64,000 nt of DNA from Phytophthora colocasiae (lineage: Eukaryota; Oomycota; Peronosporomycetes; Peronosporales; Peronosporaceae). Positions 52,253 to 63,813 of the stretch are shown one piece after another. The position numbers and the translations under genes are program-made. Below the pieces are notes generated by a model, which saw only the letters and a list, made by a program, of their open reading frames with translations, was not told the DNA's origin and did no database searches. The stretch spans positions 1,116,001 through 1,180,000 of the forward strand of contig JAGKQI010000049.1 of NCBI GenBank assembly GCA_018806915.1, written 5' to 3'. Each line of letters starts with the position of its first letter. Position 1 is the first letter of the stretch.

Positions 52253-53476
52253 GCCCACGAAATTCGTGACGAACTGGGCAGCAATTTCGTTAGCGCCGAC
52301 GTTCATGTCTGCCTCATCTGATGGATAGCGGACACCTTGTTACAATACGCCGTTGCACTGCACTACAACCAAAGTCAGCCTTGCTACTCTTGCGCTTGGA
52401 GTCTCTGGAACGCCGCTTTTTCTTCAAGCACTATCCGCTGCTGCGTTGCTGTGCAGAGTAATTCCTGTTTTGGCTCATTCTCAAGATTTTGATCCACCGC
52501 CATTTGTGGCTTTCGCAAAGAGCTGTTAGACAGTGGCGTTAGTGCGTCCTGTAACACCAGCAGCTCTCCCATCACTACGTTTCAAATGCTACAATGCTTC
52601 AGTTTGTCCATTCCGACATTTCAGATGTGTTGACCCTCCCAACGGCAAGATCTCCGCTCAACTGACTGAGTCTCACGTGGTGCTATAGGATCTCAAATAT
52701 CTTGCGCCAGCGGTTCCTGGATTGTGGGGCTGTGGATAGGATCAAGGCGGCTTTCGACTGTAGAAGTATGACGTACATGAGCGTGGTGCGCTCTGCGACA
52801 GTAGAATGCAAGTCTGAAGATCCGGACCATAGGTCAGATGGATGAGTTTCGTCTTCTAGCTGATCGTGACGATTTCCACATGCGTAGAGGACAGATACTC
52901 AACGTGGCGGCGGTGTGAGTACATGTACCTTGAGGATTTTCACTCGAACACTGTACATGTATTTGGACGGCGACTTTGCGATGTGGACTTTCGACTAAAA
53001 CGCTCGCAATTGCACGAAAGTATCACCACAAGGTGACGCTACGGTATCTATTCTACATGTTCACCTAGCTTTCAATGCAATGCCATCATGTAAAGTTTTG
53101 CATGTATTATTGAGTCTGCAGGATCCAACACCTTCCGCCATTTTGAGAATAGTCATGTGAAAATGACAGATGTGGTGGCGACCTGACCATCTGGACAGCG
53201 AGTCACACCCAACCACGCCATGCGCAACAAGCGAGGATGAATGGCAGCGAAGGGATCACAAGAGTCAGCGAGATTCACGTCCTCTTCCGTCACATTTCTT
53301 GCGCGGTTGGGGAGTGCCAGGTCGCGTCAGAGAGAGGCGACCGACACCCTTTTGCTCGATTTGTCCTCGTTGTCTTCGCTCTAGATCACTGCACTTTTGG
53401 ATTTTGCAGGACGGTGGCAAGGAGGTCCCGCGTCGATTCCTGGTCGATTGACACTATCGACTGAAACGCCGAAACC
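52253..53476. other. Intergenic, one weak small ORF
   Basis: A minus-strand ORF at 52,384-52,575 (63 codons, ending VLEEKAAFQRLQAQE, helical) could be the terminal exon of a small protein. It has an AG immediately before it (ACGTAG near 52,577), but no supporting upstream exon was found. Elsewhere in this 1.2 kb I see no gene. Confidence 0.3.
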
Positions 53477-56400
53477 ATGGCGGAAATCAACAAACGCAAG
53501 CTCAGCATTTCCACGCATGAAAAAGAGTGAGTTCTTCTTGTCTTTGTCTCTCGTCGTCGGCCACGAAAGCTCATGAATGTCCTCAATTTCCCAGTGTCGC
53601 CATGGTCCCATTGAATGACGAAGGGTACGCTGAAATGGCGAGTCCTCCGAATGTGCGAATTCGAACAGGCACTATCGGCAGTGAGGACTACAACGACAGA
53701 GGAGCCAATCTCCGTATCGAAACGGACAATGACCAGAAGAAGTCGATCAAAGCAGACATGTTCTCATGTAAGTCTGCATCTCTTTTTTTTTGTCGAGAAT
53801 TGAAAAGTTTGACTAAAAGTTGTTGTACATGTATTTACCACAGCTGAATTCCGATTCAATGCGGAACTTTCACTTCGTGTGGCTTTTGGTGTTATTATCG
53901 CTTCGTTTATTCAGACGCGTGACCCGGGCTACGACCCATCGATTGAACACGACAAGAAGTGGTTCTTCTTCCCGGATTGGTACTACCTGGGCGGTCTCAG
54001 CTACTGTGCAGTAGCTGTTATTTTCTCTGCGGGTAAGAACGTTGGGGCGACACTGGAACAGGTTTGTCAGGCGTTTTACGGAGTGGGAATGGCGCTGGTG
54101 TACAACCTCCTTCTCTTTTCCTTCGTTACTGTCCACACGTACGATGGTTCGTACGATGGATACGTCAAGATTTCGAAAACTGTTTCATTTGGTGGTTCAC
54201 AGTACTATGTCAACTCGCACAACTTTTACGCTGTGTTGCCGTGGATGGTGATCTTCACCGTGGCTATTCTACTGTTGCCGTTGGAAAGCAACACCAAGAA
54301 GTTCGCCCTGGCTAACAACCTCTACTTCAGTACGTAAATTACTTTTTGCTGATGTGTTTCTTTAAACTAATTTCTTTGTTTCATGTAGCTCTAACTATCA
54401 TCAACCCCACGGATCCCTTGGACTCTTCCAAATTGAAGCAAACGGGCGACAATTACTTCGAAACCAGCAACATTCTGAACAACCTGGCGATGTACTTCCT
54501 CGTGGGTTTTGTCGGTACTTTGATTTCGCTGCTAATTATGTTTGTCCCGTATCCGATTTTGTAAGTATCAATTCTGGGATACGTATCCTAAATTTGAAAA
54601 CTAACCTCACATGCATTACAGTGCCATTGCGAAGCTGTGTGAAGAGACAAAGAAAGCTTCGGGTGACGTTCTGGATCTGCTTAATGTCATTGTGGACTCG
54701 TACTGCTTCAAGAACAAAAATGTGGATCACATGAATTTCCTGAAACTGAAACTTCAGCGCAAGTTTGACGCAGCAGCGGCGCGCCACCGCCGTATGAATG
54801 CACTACTGGAGAATGTGTGGTGGGAGCAGCTTTTTGGCTTCCATCTCTTTTTCAAGTTCAATCGGTCGATGACCAAAGGCTACGTGCGCCTTATTGGCTC
54901 GCTGATTGCAGATCTTCGTTCCCTGAACAACGCCATGCAGCTCGAACAATACGACCAATTGCACTTCATGTACATGAAGGTCCTTCAACGTGAGATCTAC
55001 GTCATCCAGATGCGTTCTGGCGACTTGCTACACGAGATCTCGGGGGAAATCCACGCTTCCTCTCAACGTACGTTGTTCTTCTCATAATGTTTCTCGACAT
55101 TGTCAGATCCTAACTTTGTATTGTTACAGAACTTGATCTTCAAGCCATCGAAACATTGAAGAGGCAAATGGAAAACACGCTTCGCCACTACCGAGAAGCT
55201 CAGATCCGTTTGCTACAGTCCCAGAAAGTCAAGCCGAAAGACGTCGAAGGCAATGTCCCTCTCAATTTATTCCTGTTTTCGCTAAACTCATTCTGCAGCA
55301 CATTGATGGAGTACCAAGACACGCACAACAACAAGGATTTTCACGGAGGTCGTCGTGCCCGATCATTCGTCATTCAAGCTATCAAGGACTTCTTCCTGAT
55401 GCACCGATACACTCGAGCTCGAATCTTGGAAGCAGCACGTGTTTCAGTTGCTATTATCATGGGTATTTTCCTGGCCGTGTACATCTACGGCTTTAGTTCA
55501 ACTACGCCCAGTGCCGTCGCTTATGTTATGGGAAACCACATCGGAGGTTCCTTCAGCGTCACAGTGAATCGAGTAGGTGGTGTCGTGGCTGGAAGTGTCG
55601 TTCCATCCGTCTTCCAATTCTTCATTTCCCAGATTTGCAACCCCCAGTTCTTGAACGTTTTCCTGTCGGATCTACTACTATTCATCTGGGTCACAGTCTC
55701 CATGTACGTCAAGTTCGTCGAGGGTTACAGTTCATACGCTGGTGTGGTGTCCGCTTTCATTGCCGCTGGAGTTCTGCTTCGTCAGTCCGACGTCTGTTAC
55801 GCCAATGGCTCCGACAGCTCTTCAACTATCGCTATCAGTTCGTACTCGAGTCTGGCTCAGACTTCAGTTGGTCTGGTGCTTTTCATTGTTCTCGAAATGG
55901 CAATGTGTCCTGAAAGTGCCACCAGTTTGCTGCGTAAGAACATCCAGCAGACACTAAAACTCCAGCAAAAAGCCTTCGGGATTCTATTCGGCCACCACCT
56001 TTCAAGTTCCGGTCAGATGAGCGATGAGACTGTGGAAGAGGTTCGAGACATCCTACAAGTGCAGATCCCAGCGCAACTAGTGGAGCAACAAGCGCTTCTA
56101 AAGGAGGCGCAAGCAGAGCCGCAGATGTGGCGTCCGGCCTTCTCCAAACAGAAGTACGATGCCGTGTTCGAAAGCACCACTCGCCTACTGAACAACAACA
56201 ACCTGCTGTTCAAGCTCGTGCGCTGGTACAATTACCGTGTGAAGCAGAACTTGGCTCAAACCAACTCGGTGGATATTCGAGACATGGGAACTGAGAGCGC
56301 TCGCGTGTTTGACACTAACGGTGCTCAGACGACTCATACTAAATGGCAGGAAGCGAGCAACCAGTTCTTGTCAGCTGTGGATGATACGTTCAACACGTTG

Positions 56401-57186
56401 CAGATGTTGTTCGGCGAGTCTTTCCTGTACTCGGACCCGGACCAAACGGCTATCTTCATGCAGATGAAGGAGGCATTCCGAGTGGCTGATAAAGACTGTA
56501 GTGGGGAGATCGATGCTGACGAAGTGGCTGTTATGCTTGAGACCATTTTCGCTCAGTCTGGAGCAGTGAAAGAGGAGGAAATCATGAAGTACGTCGCTGA
56601 TTTCATGGAAATTGTGGACAAAGACTGCAGTGGTAAAGTATCATTTGAAGAATTCATGGCTGCGCTTGAAGACGGCTTAAAACTGGAAGTGGAAGTGTAT
56701 CACCGCCGGAAGCCCAAGGCAACCGCGTTGAAACAGACTCTGTCGAGTATTAACGAAAGCAGTCAAGTGGCGTCTCGTGTATCACGCGGGAGCTACAGTA
56801 TCACGTCTTCAAACGGCACAGGAATGACCAAGATTACTGGCAGTATGTTTGAGTCCAACACTCCGAAGAAGGAGGGAGGACGCATTTTGAGTGCAGTGTC
56901 TTCAGCTCAGAACACCCCCAAAAGAACTTCTGGATATATGAAACGAGCATCGACAGTCATGACGTCGCCTATCCGACGCAACCACGACGTGTTGAACGTT
57001 GAGGACTTTACGACGAGTGACATTGCAGCCCAAATGAAGTCTGCGTATGTCGAGTGGCTCATGGAAGGCCACCGATTCAAGCGAGTGACGATGGAGGAAC
57101 TTCTTTTACTCAATTGTCTGGTTAGTGGAGCTGAAGGAATCGCTAGAAACCTCACGCTGATGGAAGAGATCGTCGTCTCCTCTTAA
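53477..57186 (+). CDS. FUSC/ALMT-like membrane protein with EF-hands
   Basis: Six exons (53,477-53,526; 53,595-53,767; 53,844-54,329; 54,389-54,560; 54,622-55,067; 55,130-57,186) give 1,127 residues. There are two hydrophobic multi-helix blocks. The first is in exons 3-4 (LRVAFGVIIASFIQ, YNLLLFSFVTVHTY, FTVAILLLPLE, LIMFVPYPI). The second is in exon 6 (VSVAIIMGIFLAVYIYGF, NRVGGVVAGSVVPSVFQFF, AGVVSAFIAAGVLL, TSVGLVLFIVLEMA). They resemble the duplicated-half plan of fusaric-acid-resistance-like/ALMT transporters of organic anions. After the second block come two EF-hands with DKDCSGEIDADE (near 896) and DKDCSGKVSFEE (near 939), both with complete Ca2+ loop acids. Ca2+ control of an anion channel or exporter is an inference. 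The tail is Ser/Thr/Lys-rich. Confidence 0.85.
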
Positions 57187-57259
57187 AAAAAGTAGGAGTG
57201 GTGGTGGCCGGGCTGCTTCTGTGATTCCGTGTTGACAAAATAGAAAAGTTTATTCGTTC

Positions 57260-58057
57260 TTAATCAAAACATGAGCTACTGATGATCGGATCGATCCAGC
57301 TTCGAGCACGTGACACTCGAGAATACATACCAGGGAATGACGGTCCACTACCGCAACTGTTATCCTTATTCCAGCTCACAACGCCAACCTGGACATCCTT
57401 CCCCTGCGATTCAATGATCAACGGACCGCCGTAGTCCCCACCACAGACATCTTTGCTGATCAATCCACCAGCACACATCATTGTGTCGTCAATATCCGCC
57501 ACTTGTTTGCATTTCTTGTCACTGATTAGAGGTAAATCGACACGACGCAGTTCCTCGGACATTGATCCACCCTCGTTAGTAAGACCCCACCCTAGTGCCG
57601 TAGCTGTAGCTCCTGCTTTAAAATCCGAATCATCAGCTGCCGCGAGTTTCACGGGTTTAAAGGAACTTGCAGTCTCCAACTCCAGCAGCGCGAAATCGTC
57701 GCTATTCGCGATGCTCACAGAGTAATTCGGGTGGTTTAGTACCGACAAGACCTTGATCTGCTCTCCATCTTCAGTTCCATTGAGATAGCGAGTACCAATC
57801 GACGCCCAACGGATGTTACGGGCGGTGCATTGTGAGCCTGTGAGCACGTGGATGGGGCTCACGAGTGATCCACCACAAAAACTCTCGCCGTCAGCCGAGT
57901 TTCGAAGTCCGACCATATACGTCTTGGCTTTGGCTGGAACAATTGTTCCTCCGAGAATGAGCTTTCGCTGGATGTTCTGGTTAGTTGCATCGATAGGGCT
58001 AGCGACCAGCACTAAAGCTGTCGATAAGAAAGCGGCGAATACAGTCACGGTCTTCAT
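57260..58057 (-). CDS. Catalytically dead S1 protease homologue, GIP-like
   Basis: 265 residues from MKTVTVFAAFLSTALVLVAS, a good signal peptide cleaved near 22-26; the open frame upstream lacks such a signal. The S1 fold is clear: ILGGTIVPAK, FCGGSLVSPIHVLT, LGWGLTNEG, MMCAGG, GGPLI, VGVVSW. The triad is broken: the His site reads TGSQC (Gln76), the Asp site is kept (DDFALLEL, Asp121) and the Ser site reads GGDYGGP (Tyr209). Secreted inactive S1 homologues are known in Phytophthora as glucanase inhibitor proteins that bind plant endo-beta-1,3-glucanases. Assignment to that group is by sequence pattern; binding is not shown. It converges on the FUSC-like gene with 73 bp between stops. Confidence 0.88.
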   Translation of the reverse strand: MKTVTVFAAFLSTALVLVASPIDATNQNIQRKLILGGTIVPAKAKTYMVGLRNSADGESFCGGSLVSPIHVLTGSQCTARNIRWASIGTRYLNGTEDGEQIKVLSVLNHPNYSVSIANSDDFALLELETASSFKPVKLAAADDSDFKAGATATALGWGLTNEGGSMSEELRRVDLPLISDKKCKQVADIDDTMMCAGGLISKDVCGGDYGGPLIIESQGKDVQVGVVSWNKDNSCGSGPSFPGMYSRVSRARSWIDPIISSSCFD

Positions 58058-58268
58058 GGTGTTGGTGGATTCGGGAATGAAGCCTTCCTCCTCCAATGGC
58101 AGTACTGTAACATTCGGAGCGATTTGTTGAGCGATCAAGGATTGCTTTGAAAATCTGGAGATCTGCTTGGGAAAACCTGCTTCTTCAACTGCAACGGCAG
58201 TTCCAAAATACTAACCACGAGCTTAAAAGCGAAATGGCGGCCTTGTCATGTACTAAGTATAACCATTA

Positions 58269-58983
58269 TAATAGGGGGTGTCAGAATTACGAAAAGTCGC
58301 GCCGAAATCGCATGCGATTTCGCTCCAAAATGGCATGCGGTTTCGCGCCCAAATCGCATGCGATTTCGACAAAAGAGTCGTCAAAATCGCACAGGGGTCT
58401 CAGAATTGAACGCTATCCGAGCTGCAGTCTGCACTATCACAATTGGAAAAACACAAAGCGATCATCCAACGCGTCGTCTACTCACCCCTGCGCGTCGATC
58501 GCTCATCTCTGCGTGTCAACGGCTTTGCGGAGATACTTGTCGACAAGAAGCAACGTGCAGCGCAGCGATGAGTTGGTAGAACAGTATTTATATGTAGTAT
58601 ACCCGTATTTATATGAAGTACATTCCTAAGGGTAGAGATGATTTACGTCATGATGTGCACGAGAGCGTTACCAGACATGATGCGCGCAAATGCTGTTGCC
58701 CAATTCGGTGCTCTGAAGGTTGGTGTTGCAGTGCTACCTAGCTGGCAGTGGTGCTTGAGCCCTACGAGGCCAAAATGGCGACTGAGCCGAGTTTGTGTTT
58801 GTCGGCTTGCAATCTGTGATTTTCTTCACAAAACCCATTTTGCAAATCAACCACCTCCGGAGGTGGTCGATTTCGTTTTGGCGCGAAATCGCATGCGATT
58901 TGAGCGCGAAACCGCGTGCCATTTTGGAGCGAAATCGCATGCGATTTCGGCGCGACTTTTCGTAATTCTGACACCCCCTAATA
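58269..58983. mobile_element. Palindromic MITE, 705 bp, TSD TAATA
   Basis: Terminal inverted repeats of about 100 bp begin GGGGGTGTCAGAATTACG at 58,274 and end with the complement at 58,978. TAATA duplicates lie at 58,269-58,273 and 58,979-58,983. Each TIR carries two copies of the self-complementary unit AAATCGCATGCGATTT, so the arms also fold on themselves. The 490-bp interior encodes no transposase. It is a non-autonomous DNA element just upstream of the GIP-like gene; the superfamily was not identified. Confidence 0.88.
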
Positions 58984-59099
58984 CCTGTCAACTTCAGTAT
59001 CTTTGTTGGTTGTAGTTTACAGACAAAAACTTTGAGAGCAAAATGAAATGAGCCCTACAAATCCTCAATACAGATCACGTTAACATGTATAGGTGGAGT

Positions 59100-59134
59100 G
59101 AATTCATCGTGCAGTGTGCACGACAAATATTTGA
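59100..59134 (+). repeat. Left flanking repeat of the Crypton region
   Basis: GAATTCATCGTGCAGTGTGC and following bases form a near-palindrome around TGCA...TGCA that is repeated in the same orientation at 61,312-61,346 (GAATTCGTGGTGCAAAGTGC). The pair brackets the recombinase remnant. Confidence 0.45.
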
Positions 59135-59190
59135 CGTGTTTCTATTGGCTGAAATTTATATTTAGACCGACCTCACATTGGATTCCAAAC

Positions 59191-61248
59191 GATGGACGAC
59201 CTAGATGCACGCGTGGGGGAGGTGCTAACTTAGCACCTCAGCACTGCTAAGCAATACGACGGCGGAGAAGACGAAGTATACGTACATCAGAAGCATTACT
59301 CGCTTCGTGAAGTGGCTATATGATAATACAGACGAAGAACGCAAACGAATCCTCTTTGTGAACGCATTCCACGAACTTCCTACTAGCGACGAAGAGGTCA
59401 TTGCTGCATGGCTATCTCAAGTTCCAATGCAAAGTCCTGTGTGTTTGGAGATTCTATCGACTCAAGATTGCATGAGGTACCTTACGTCGATGGAACAGCG
59501 TGGTGTAACTGGGAAGTCAACCTTCGGCAACGTACGGTCTGCAATTGTGTATCTTTTCTCTTCAACAGACTGTGCCCGGCCCAAAGATTTTGACTCCCGA
59601 ATGAGACGTTTTTTAAGGGACTACATCACACTGTGGCTAGAGTTGCTCAGAACAGAAACGAATCCCTTTGCGAAGGAAAGGAACCTTTTAGTTTCTCAAT
59701 GTACAGAGCGGTGGCGAAAGCTATGATACAGTCTAGCAGGAAACAGGACGTGTTTGGTCATATCTTTCTTCTTATGTCTTGGAACCTTATGTGTCGAGCC
59801 AAAAGCACAGAATCAATTCGTTATGGGCATCTTACTTGGCGTGAAGACTCAATGACAATTACATTCGCTCACATGAAAAACGACCAGGACGGTAGTCGTC
59901 CCCGTGACCCTAGGCACGTGTATGCAAATCCTACTATGCCAGAAGTATGTCCTGTGCTGGGAATTGCGATTTATTTTGCGATAATGGGCTTTACACAGGA
60001 TGGCAAGCTCTTCCCAGGTGGAAATCAGTACAATCGATTCCTCAAAGTGTTAAAAGTGTTCTTTGTGGAGATCTGATGCGTGACGTTCTCACTGAAGCAG
60101 GCATGACACATGGTGCATTTGGTACTCACTCGGCGAGGAAGGGCGCAGCGACTTATGTCAGTAGCTGTTCGACATCGGGACCTTCCGCAGCGTCTATCTG
60201 CCTTCGAGCTGGCTGGGCACTACCAGGGGTTCAAGACAAGTACGTTCGGTTTGAAGCCGCTGGTGACATGGTGGTTGGTCGCTATGTAGCTGGACTTCCG
60301 TTTGACTCTCCTGACTTTGCGATTTTACCGCCGTTTTTTAATACTCGAAGTGGACAAACCCAGGATTCATTAGAACTACGACAACGCATCCAAGTTGCGC
60401 TGGATGCTATTTTCCCTGGTGTGCCTCCAAATCTGAGGCAGATTTGCCAATTTGGATTGGCATCATTGCTGTATCACAAAACCTATTTGCAGCAAAATCT
60501 ACCTCCGACTCATTTACTTTTTGACACGCCACTATTTAATGTGAACAACGAGCCCCAATTGCAGTGGCTGCAACAGCGAGTTGAATGCAGAAAATGCCAA
60601 GTGGACGATTGCATCACTGCTACTGGAATCCCCCCACACGTCGGTTTAATGGTTGAGCTGTCGTGTTACAAGGCTGAGCTAGCTTGTATGCGCGATACCT
60701 TTTCAGAATCATTTGAAAATGCTCTGAAGCGCCACATTAACGGTTCTGTCATGACTATGGAAGCACTTGAGGCGGCATTTGCATCGGTGTTGGCCCGGTC
60801 AAGTTTGCTGCAACCCGTCGAACATACCGTAGGTGCTGAGAGCCTAACCCCTCATTCGGACAATACTATTGGGCAGGCTCAACTCATGTTGTGGGACGGC
60901 TCTTTTCACAGAGTGCCAAAGGAATTTGTGTTGCCTTCAGGAACGATTCGAGTTGTCTGGCAGTGTTGGTGTGCTGGTAACCCTCCGTTACGGCTACTTA
61001 CAAAGCACGATATGTCATCGAGACTGCAACGGAATCGATTATCAGAACTACGAAGAGTGATGCTTCTCATTCAAGGGCTACTGACTCAAGATGAAATTAA
61101 GCGAGCACATAGATCGACAGACGCAGCAGGACTGTTGTTTGAGCAGGTTAAAACTCGACTTCCATTTAGCTCGACATCTACAAAGGGAAGAGTGCGGAGA
61201 CTGGAGCAGTTATCGTGGCGGACACTTGCGCGTGAGTTTAAGTCATAA
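59191..61248 (+). pseudogene. Crypton tyrosine recombinase (oomycete type), decayed
   Basis: Three frames in succession (to 59,726; 59,633-60,076; 59,947-61,248) form one protein of the oomycete Crypton type. A possible start MDDLDARVGEVL at 59,191 is separated by a stop and frame change from the following SITRFVKWLYDN. Catalytic pieces visible are the first Arg in LMCRAKSTESIRYGH, the His-x-x-Arg box in FGTHSARKGAATY and the tyrosine in GVQDKYVRFEA. The conserved stretch TFAHMKNDQDGSRPRDPRH is intact. Cryptons insert by tyrosine-recombinase chemistry without long terminal repeats. At least two to three frameshifts make it inactive as written, although the C-terminal 430 codons are open. Confidence 0.85.
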
Positions 61249-61311
61249 CACATTGATTGTAGTGCTTGATTGAAGTGTCCCCTGTTTGTCAATCACCGTT
61301 TTATCCAATAA

Positions 61312-61346
61312 GAATTCGTGGTGCAAAGTGCACGACGAATTCCATG
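61312..61346 (+). repeat. Right flanking repeat of the Crypton region
   Basis: GAATTCGTGGTGCAAAGTGC and following bases, a near-perfect palindrome and a direct repeat of the unit at 59,100. A further related motif (TTGCACGACG) occurs near 61,456. Confidence 0.45.
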
Positions 61347-61587
61347 ACATCTTCGCATGGCAGCCGTTTAGCTTGATATTTGTATGCATGCCACCTTCGC
61401 ATGGTGGGAATTCACCGGCCATTCTGCACGGCGAAATCCATATGAAACATCAGTTTTGCACGACGTTTTCCGTAGAAGTACAAATGGCTACACCATTGAT
61501 GCGGTTTCTCAAAATTGATAATTCAGGAGCCAATCATACTGCTTGGCGCCATATCTGATTCTTCACTTTGTATCTCCAGTCTCTTCA

Positions 61588-63813
61588 ATGGACTCCTGGC
61601 GTGTACTTTTCCCGTGGTGCAAATTTCTGCGTGGACGGCTGCAGCTCGATGCGCCACCAATGGCTTCTCAACAACAGCATGACAATTGGTTAATAGTGAC
61701 ATTACCCAAGTATCAGCGCAATGCGAACTCCAACCTGCTGCCCAAGATTCGCGAATCTCTAACTTTATTATCAATTGTGGCAGCAGTCGATCTTCTCGCA
61801 TTCCGTGACATTTTACGTGAACATTGTGGGGTGGATGGTAACGTCATCAAGTTTGACAGACTTCGAGTGATCTTTGTACTGGACGACCATATAAGTCGCT
61901 CGGTGCTGTGGCCCGAGACGGTATGCAACTCTTTATTAGCGTGGGACGGACAAGCCACTCTGAGTGAAGACTTTCTACTAGCAAAAGAGGAAGTGGAGAG
62001 GATTTCATATATTAAATTAGGGAAACCAGCACCTCAAGTGGATATCCCATTCTGTCTCCACTTCGCACCTCGAGATATCAATTTAGTGGGTCTACAACAG
62101 TATCTGCAGAGTGTGCGACGTGTTCTCAAAGCTGTACTGCCTCAAGATGGCCAATACAATCAAGATACAAGATATGAGAGATATTGGCCGTTCGTGTTTG
62201 AAGCTGTACAGTTGAATTTACGGGAGTTTGAGCTGAATGAGTCGGTAGCAAGAGCATTGAAGGACCTGGTGATGCTGGGAGCCAACATTTCGTGTCTACA
62301 GTTACCGCTCAAATCGACCGATTTTCTGTCAGAGGACGAATGCCCCCGTCAACCGCTGGCTGATTGTTTCCTGGCTATTACTGGAGGAGGTCCACGAAGT
62401 CGCTTGTTCTCGTCACTTTATACACCAGAGCGTGATCGAGAATCTCCAGTTGAAGGGAGTTTTTGTCAAGTGGATACACTTGTAATGAATGATTTGGATA
62501 TTGACGATCGTCGGTTTGCAGCTTTGTGCTCGGCGTTACGTGGAGCCACTGGTGTAAGAGAATTGGTTTTGGAGTCGGTATTTGTTCAGGATGCGCTTGA
62601 AGCGCGTGCTTTAAAGTGGAAGTGGTTAGCATATGCGCTATTTACCCCGAACGGAGAGAAGTCATCAGTGAAGGAGCTGGTCATCACAGAACCGCAGCTT
62701 CTTGCTGAAGACATTGCAGCCATTGCCTCTGTCGTAAACTCACACAAACCTGCACAAGAACTGCTTGATCCTCTCTGGGCTGAACATGAGGCAAAACAAC
62801 GTGTGGACAAATCGGTCAAAGTTGATAAAGATCCACTTGATCAACCTGAGTGGGAAGCCAGCAACAACAACGAAGGCGACGACATGGTTCGATTGAAGAA
62901 AGACACAGTACTGTATCTTGAGCCTCTATGCAGTCAAGATGAATGGCTACAATCCTCCGTTGTTCTTGAAAACGACGCAGATTTTCCAATTATGCATGTT
63001 CCCGACAATTCTGAGGATAAAGCAGAAGAATGGGTGGAAGTTCTCGTTCCTGGTTATGGTAAATGCTGGGTGCATCCGGATGCAGCGCGTGATCGATATT
63101 CCTCTTCCTTCTATGAGTACCGTGGCATCACGGAGCTGAGGCTTGTTACACAGGTGGCAAAAAATTCAACGGATAAATTGTTTATCCAGTTTTTCCAGCT
63201 CATCGGCCACGATCTCATTGATCTTACGGTTCAGACTAATCTACTGCGTGAGCAAGGCCTGGGTTCTATCCTCCGTTCATGTCCGAATCTTCGCAAACTA
63301 CAGCTCAGTGGTGCCCAAGTGGAGAATATGTTTGCATTCACACACGGCTACGACGTCGGGTATTGTCAGATCGAGTCACTTTCGATTGAACACTTTCGTA
63401 TTAACCCGAAAAGCTTGGATGAATTTGCCAAAGTACTTGGTGACCCGGATCGTGAAGCAACAAAGCATTTACGTCGATTGTGTATCGGGAAACTTCGTGT
63501 TCAAGATATTGACATCGCGGTTGCCCGTTATGAAAAAATGATCGAGAGTTTCATACGGATGTTGGACACCAACAACACCCTGGAGTACTTGAAGCTCTTT
63601 CTCGAAGGCGACTTTTACACACGATACGTAAAGAGTTTTACAAGACACGATGGCGAACAGTTATCACCTTTAGGAGTGCCGATATTGAGCAAACTGGCAC
63701 TAGTTAGCGTGCTCCAGAACGATGGTATAAGTTTAGAAGAGCACGTGATATGTCGTATACTCAACTACGCAGCAAGACAAGTGAATCGTGAAATATGCAT
63801 CATGAACTATTGA
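61588..63813 (+). CDS. Uncharacterised protein with LRR-like segments
   Basis: 741 residues from the ATG at 61,588 (MDSWRVLFPWCKF); the frame is open 15 codons further but only to a TTG. No catalytic domain was recognised. Several segments have leucine-rich-repeat rhythm: VDTLVMNDLDIDDRRF, VRELVLESVFVQD, LRKLQLSGAQVENMF, LRRLCIGKLRVQDI, LEYLKLFLEG. A charged insert around residues 385-430 is low-complexity. It has the look of the LRR-like proteins of unknown role that occur in oomycetes. It appears intact, intronless and single-copy within the window, and lies 340 bp downstream of the Crypton remnant. Confidence 0.65.
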   Translation: MDSWRVLFPWCKFLRGRLQLDAPPMASQQQHDNWLIVTLPKYQRNANSNLLPKIRESLTLLSIVAAVDLLAFRDILREHCGVDGNVIKFDRLRVIFVLDDHISRSVLWPETVCNSLLAWDGQATLSEDFLLAKEEVERISYIKLGKPAPQVDIPFCLHFAPRDINLVGLQQYLQSVRRVLKAVLPQDGQYNQDTRYERYWPFVFEAVQLNLREFELNESVARALKDLVMLGANISCLQLPLKSTDFLSEDECPRQPLADCFLAITGGGPRSRLFSSLYTPERDRESPVEGSFCQVDTLVMNDLDIDDRRFAALCSALRGATGVRELVLESVFVQDALEARALKWKWLAYALFTPNGEKSSVKELVITEPQLLAEDIAAIASVVNSHKPAQELLDPLWAEHEAKQRVDKSVKVDKDPLDQPEWEASNNNEGDDMVRLKKDTVLYLEPLCSQDEWLQSSVVLENDADFPIMHVPDNSEDKAEEWVEVLVPGYGKCWVHPDAARDRYSSSFYEYRGITELRLVTQVAKNSTDKLFIQFFQLIGHDLIDLTVQTNLLREQGLGSILRSCPNLRKLQLSGAQVENMFAFTHGYDVGYCQIESLSIEHFRINPKSLDEFAKVLGDPDREATKHLRRLCIGKLRVQDIDIAVARYEKMIESFIRMLDTNNTLEYLKLFLEGDFYTRYVKSFTRHDGEQLSPLGVPILSKLALVSVLQNDGISLEEHVICRILNYAARQVNREICIMNY

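Noticed and set aside
52384..52575. 63-codon minus-strand helical ORF
   Set aside because: It may be a terminal exon, but no partner exon or homologue could be found, so it is only mentioned in the intergenic entry.
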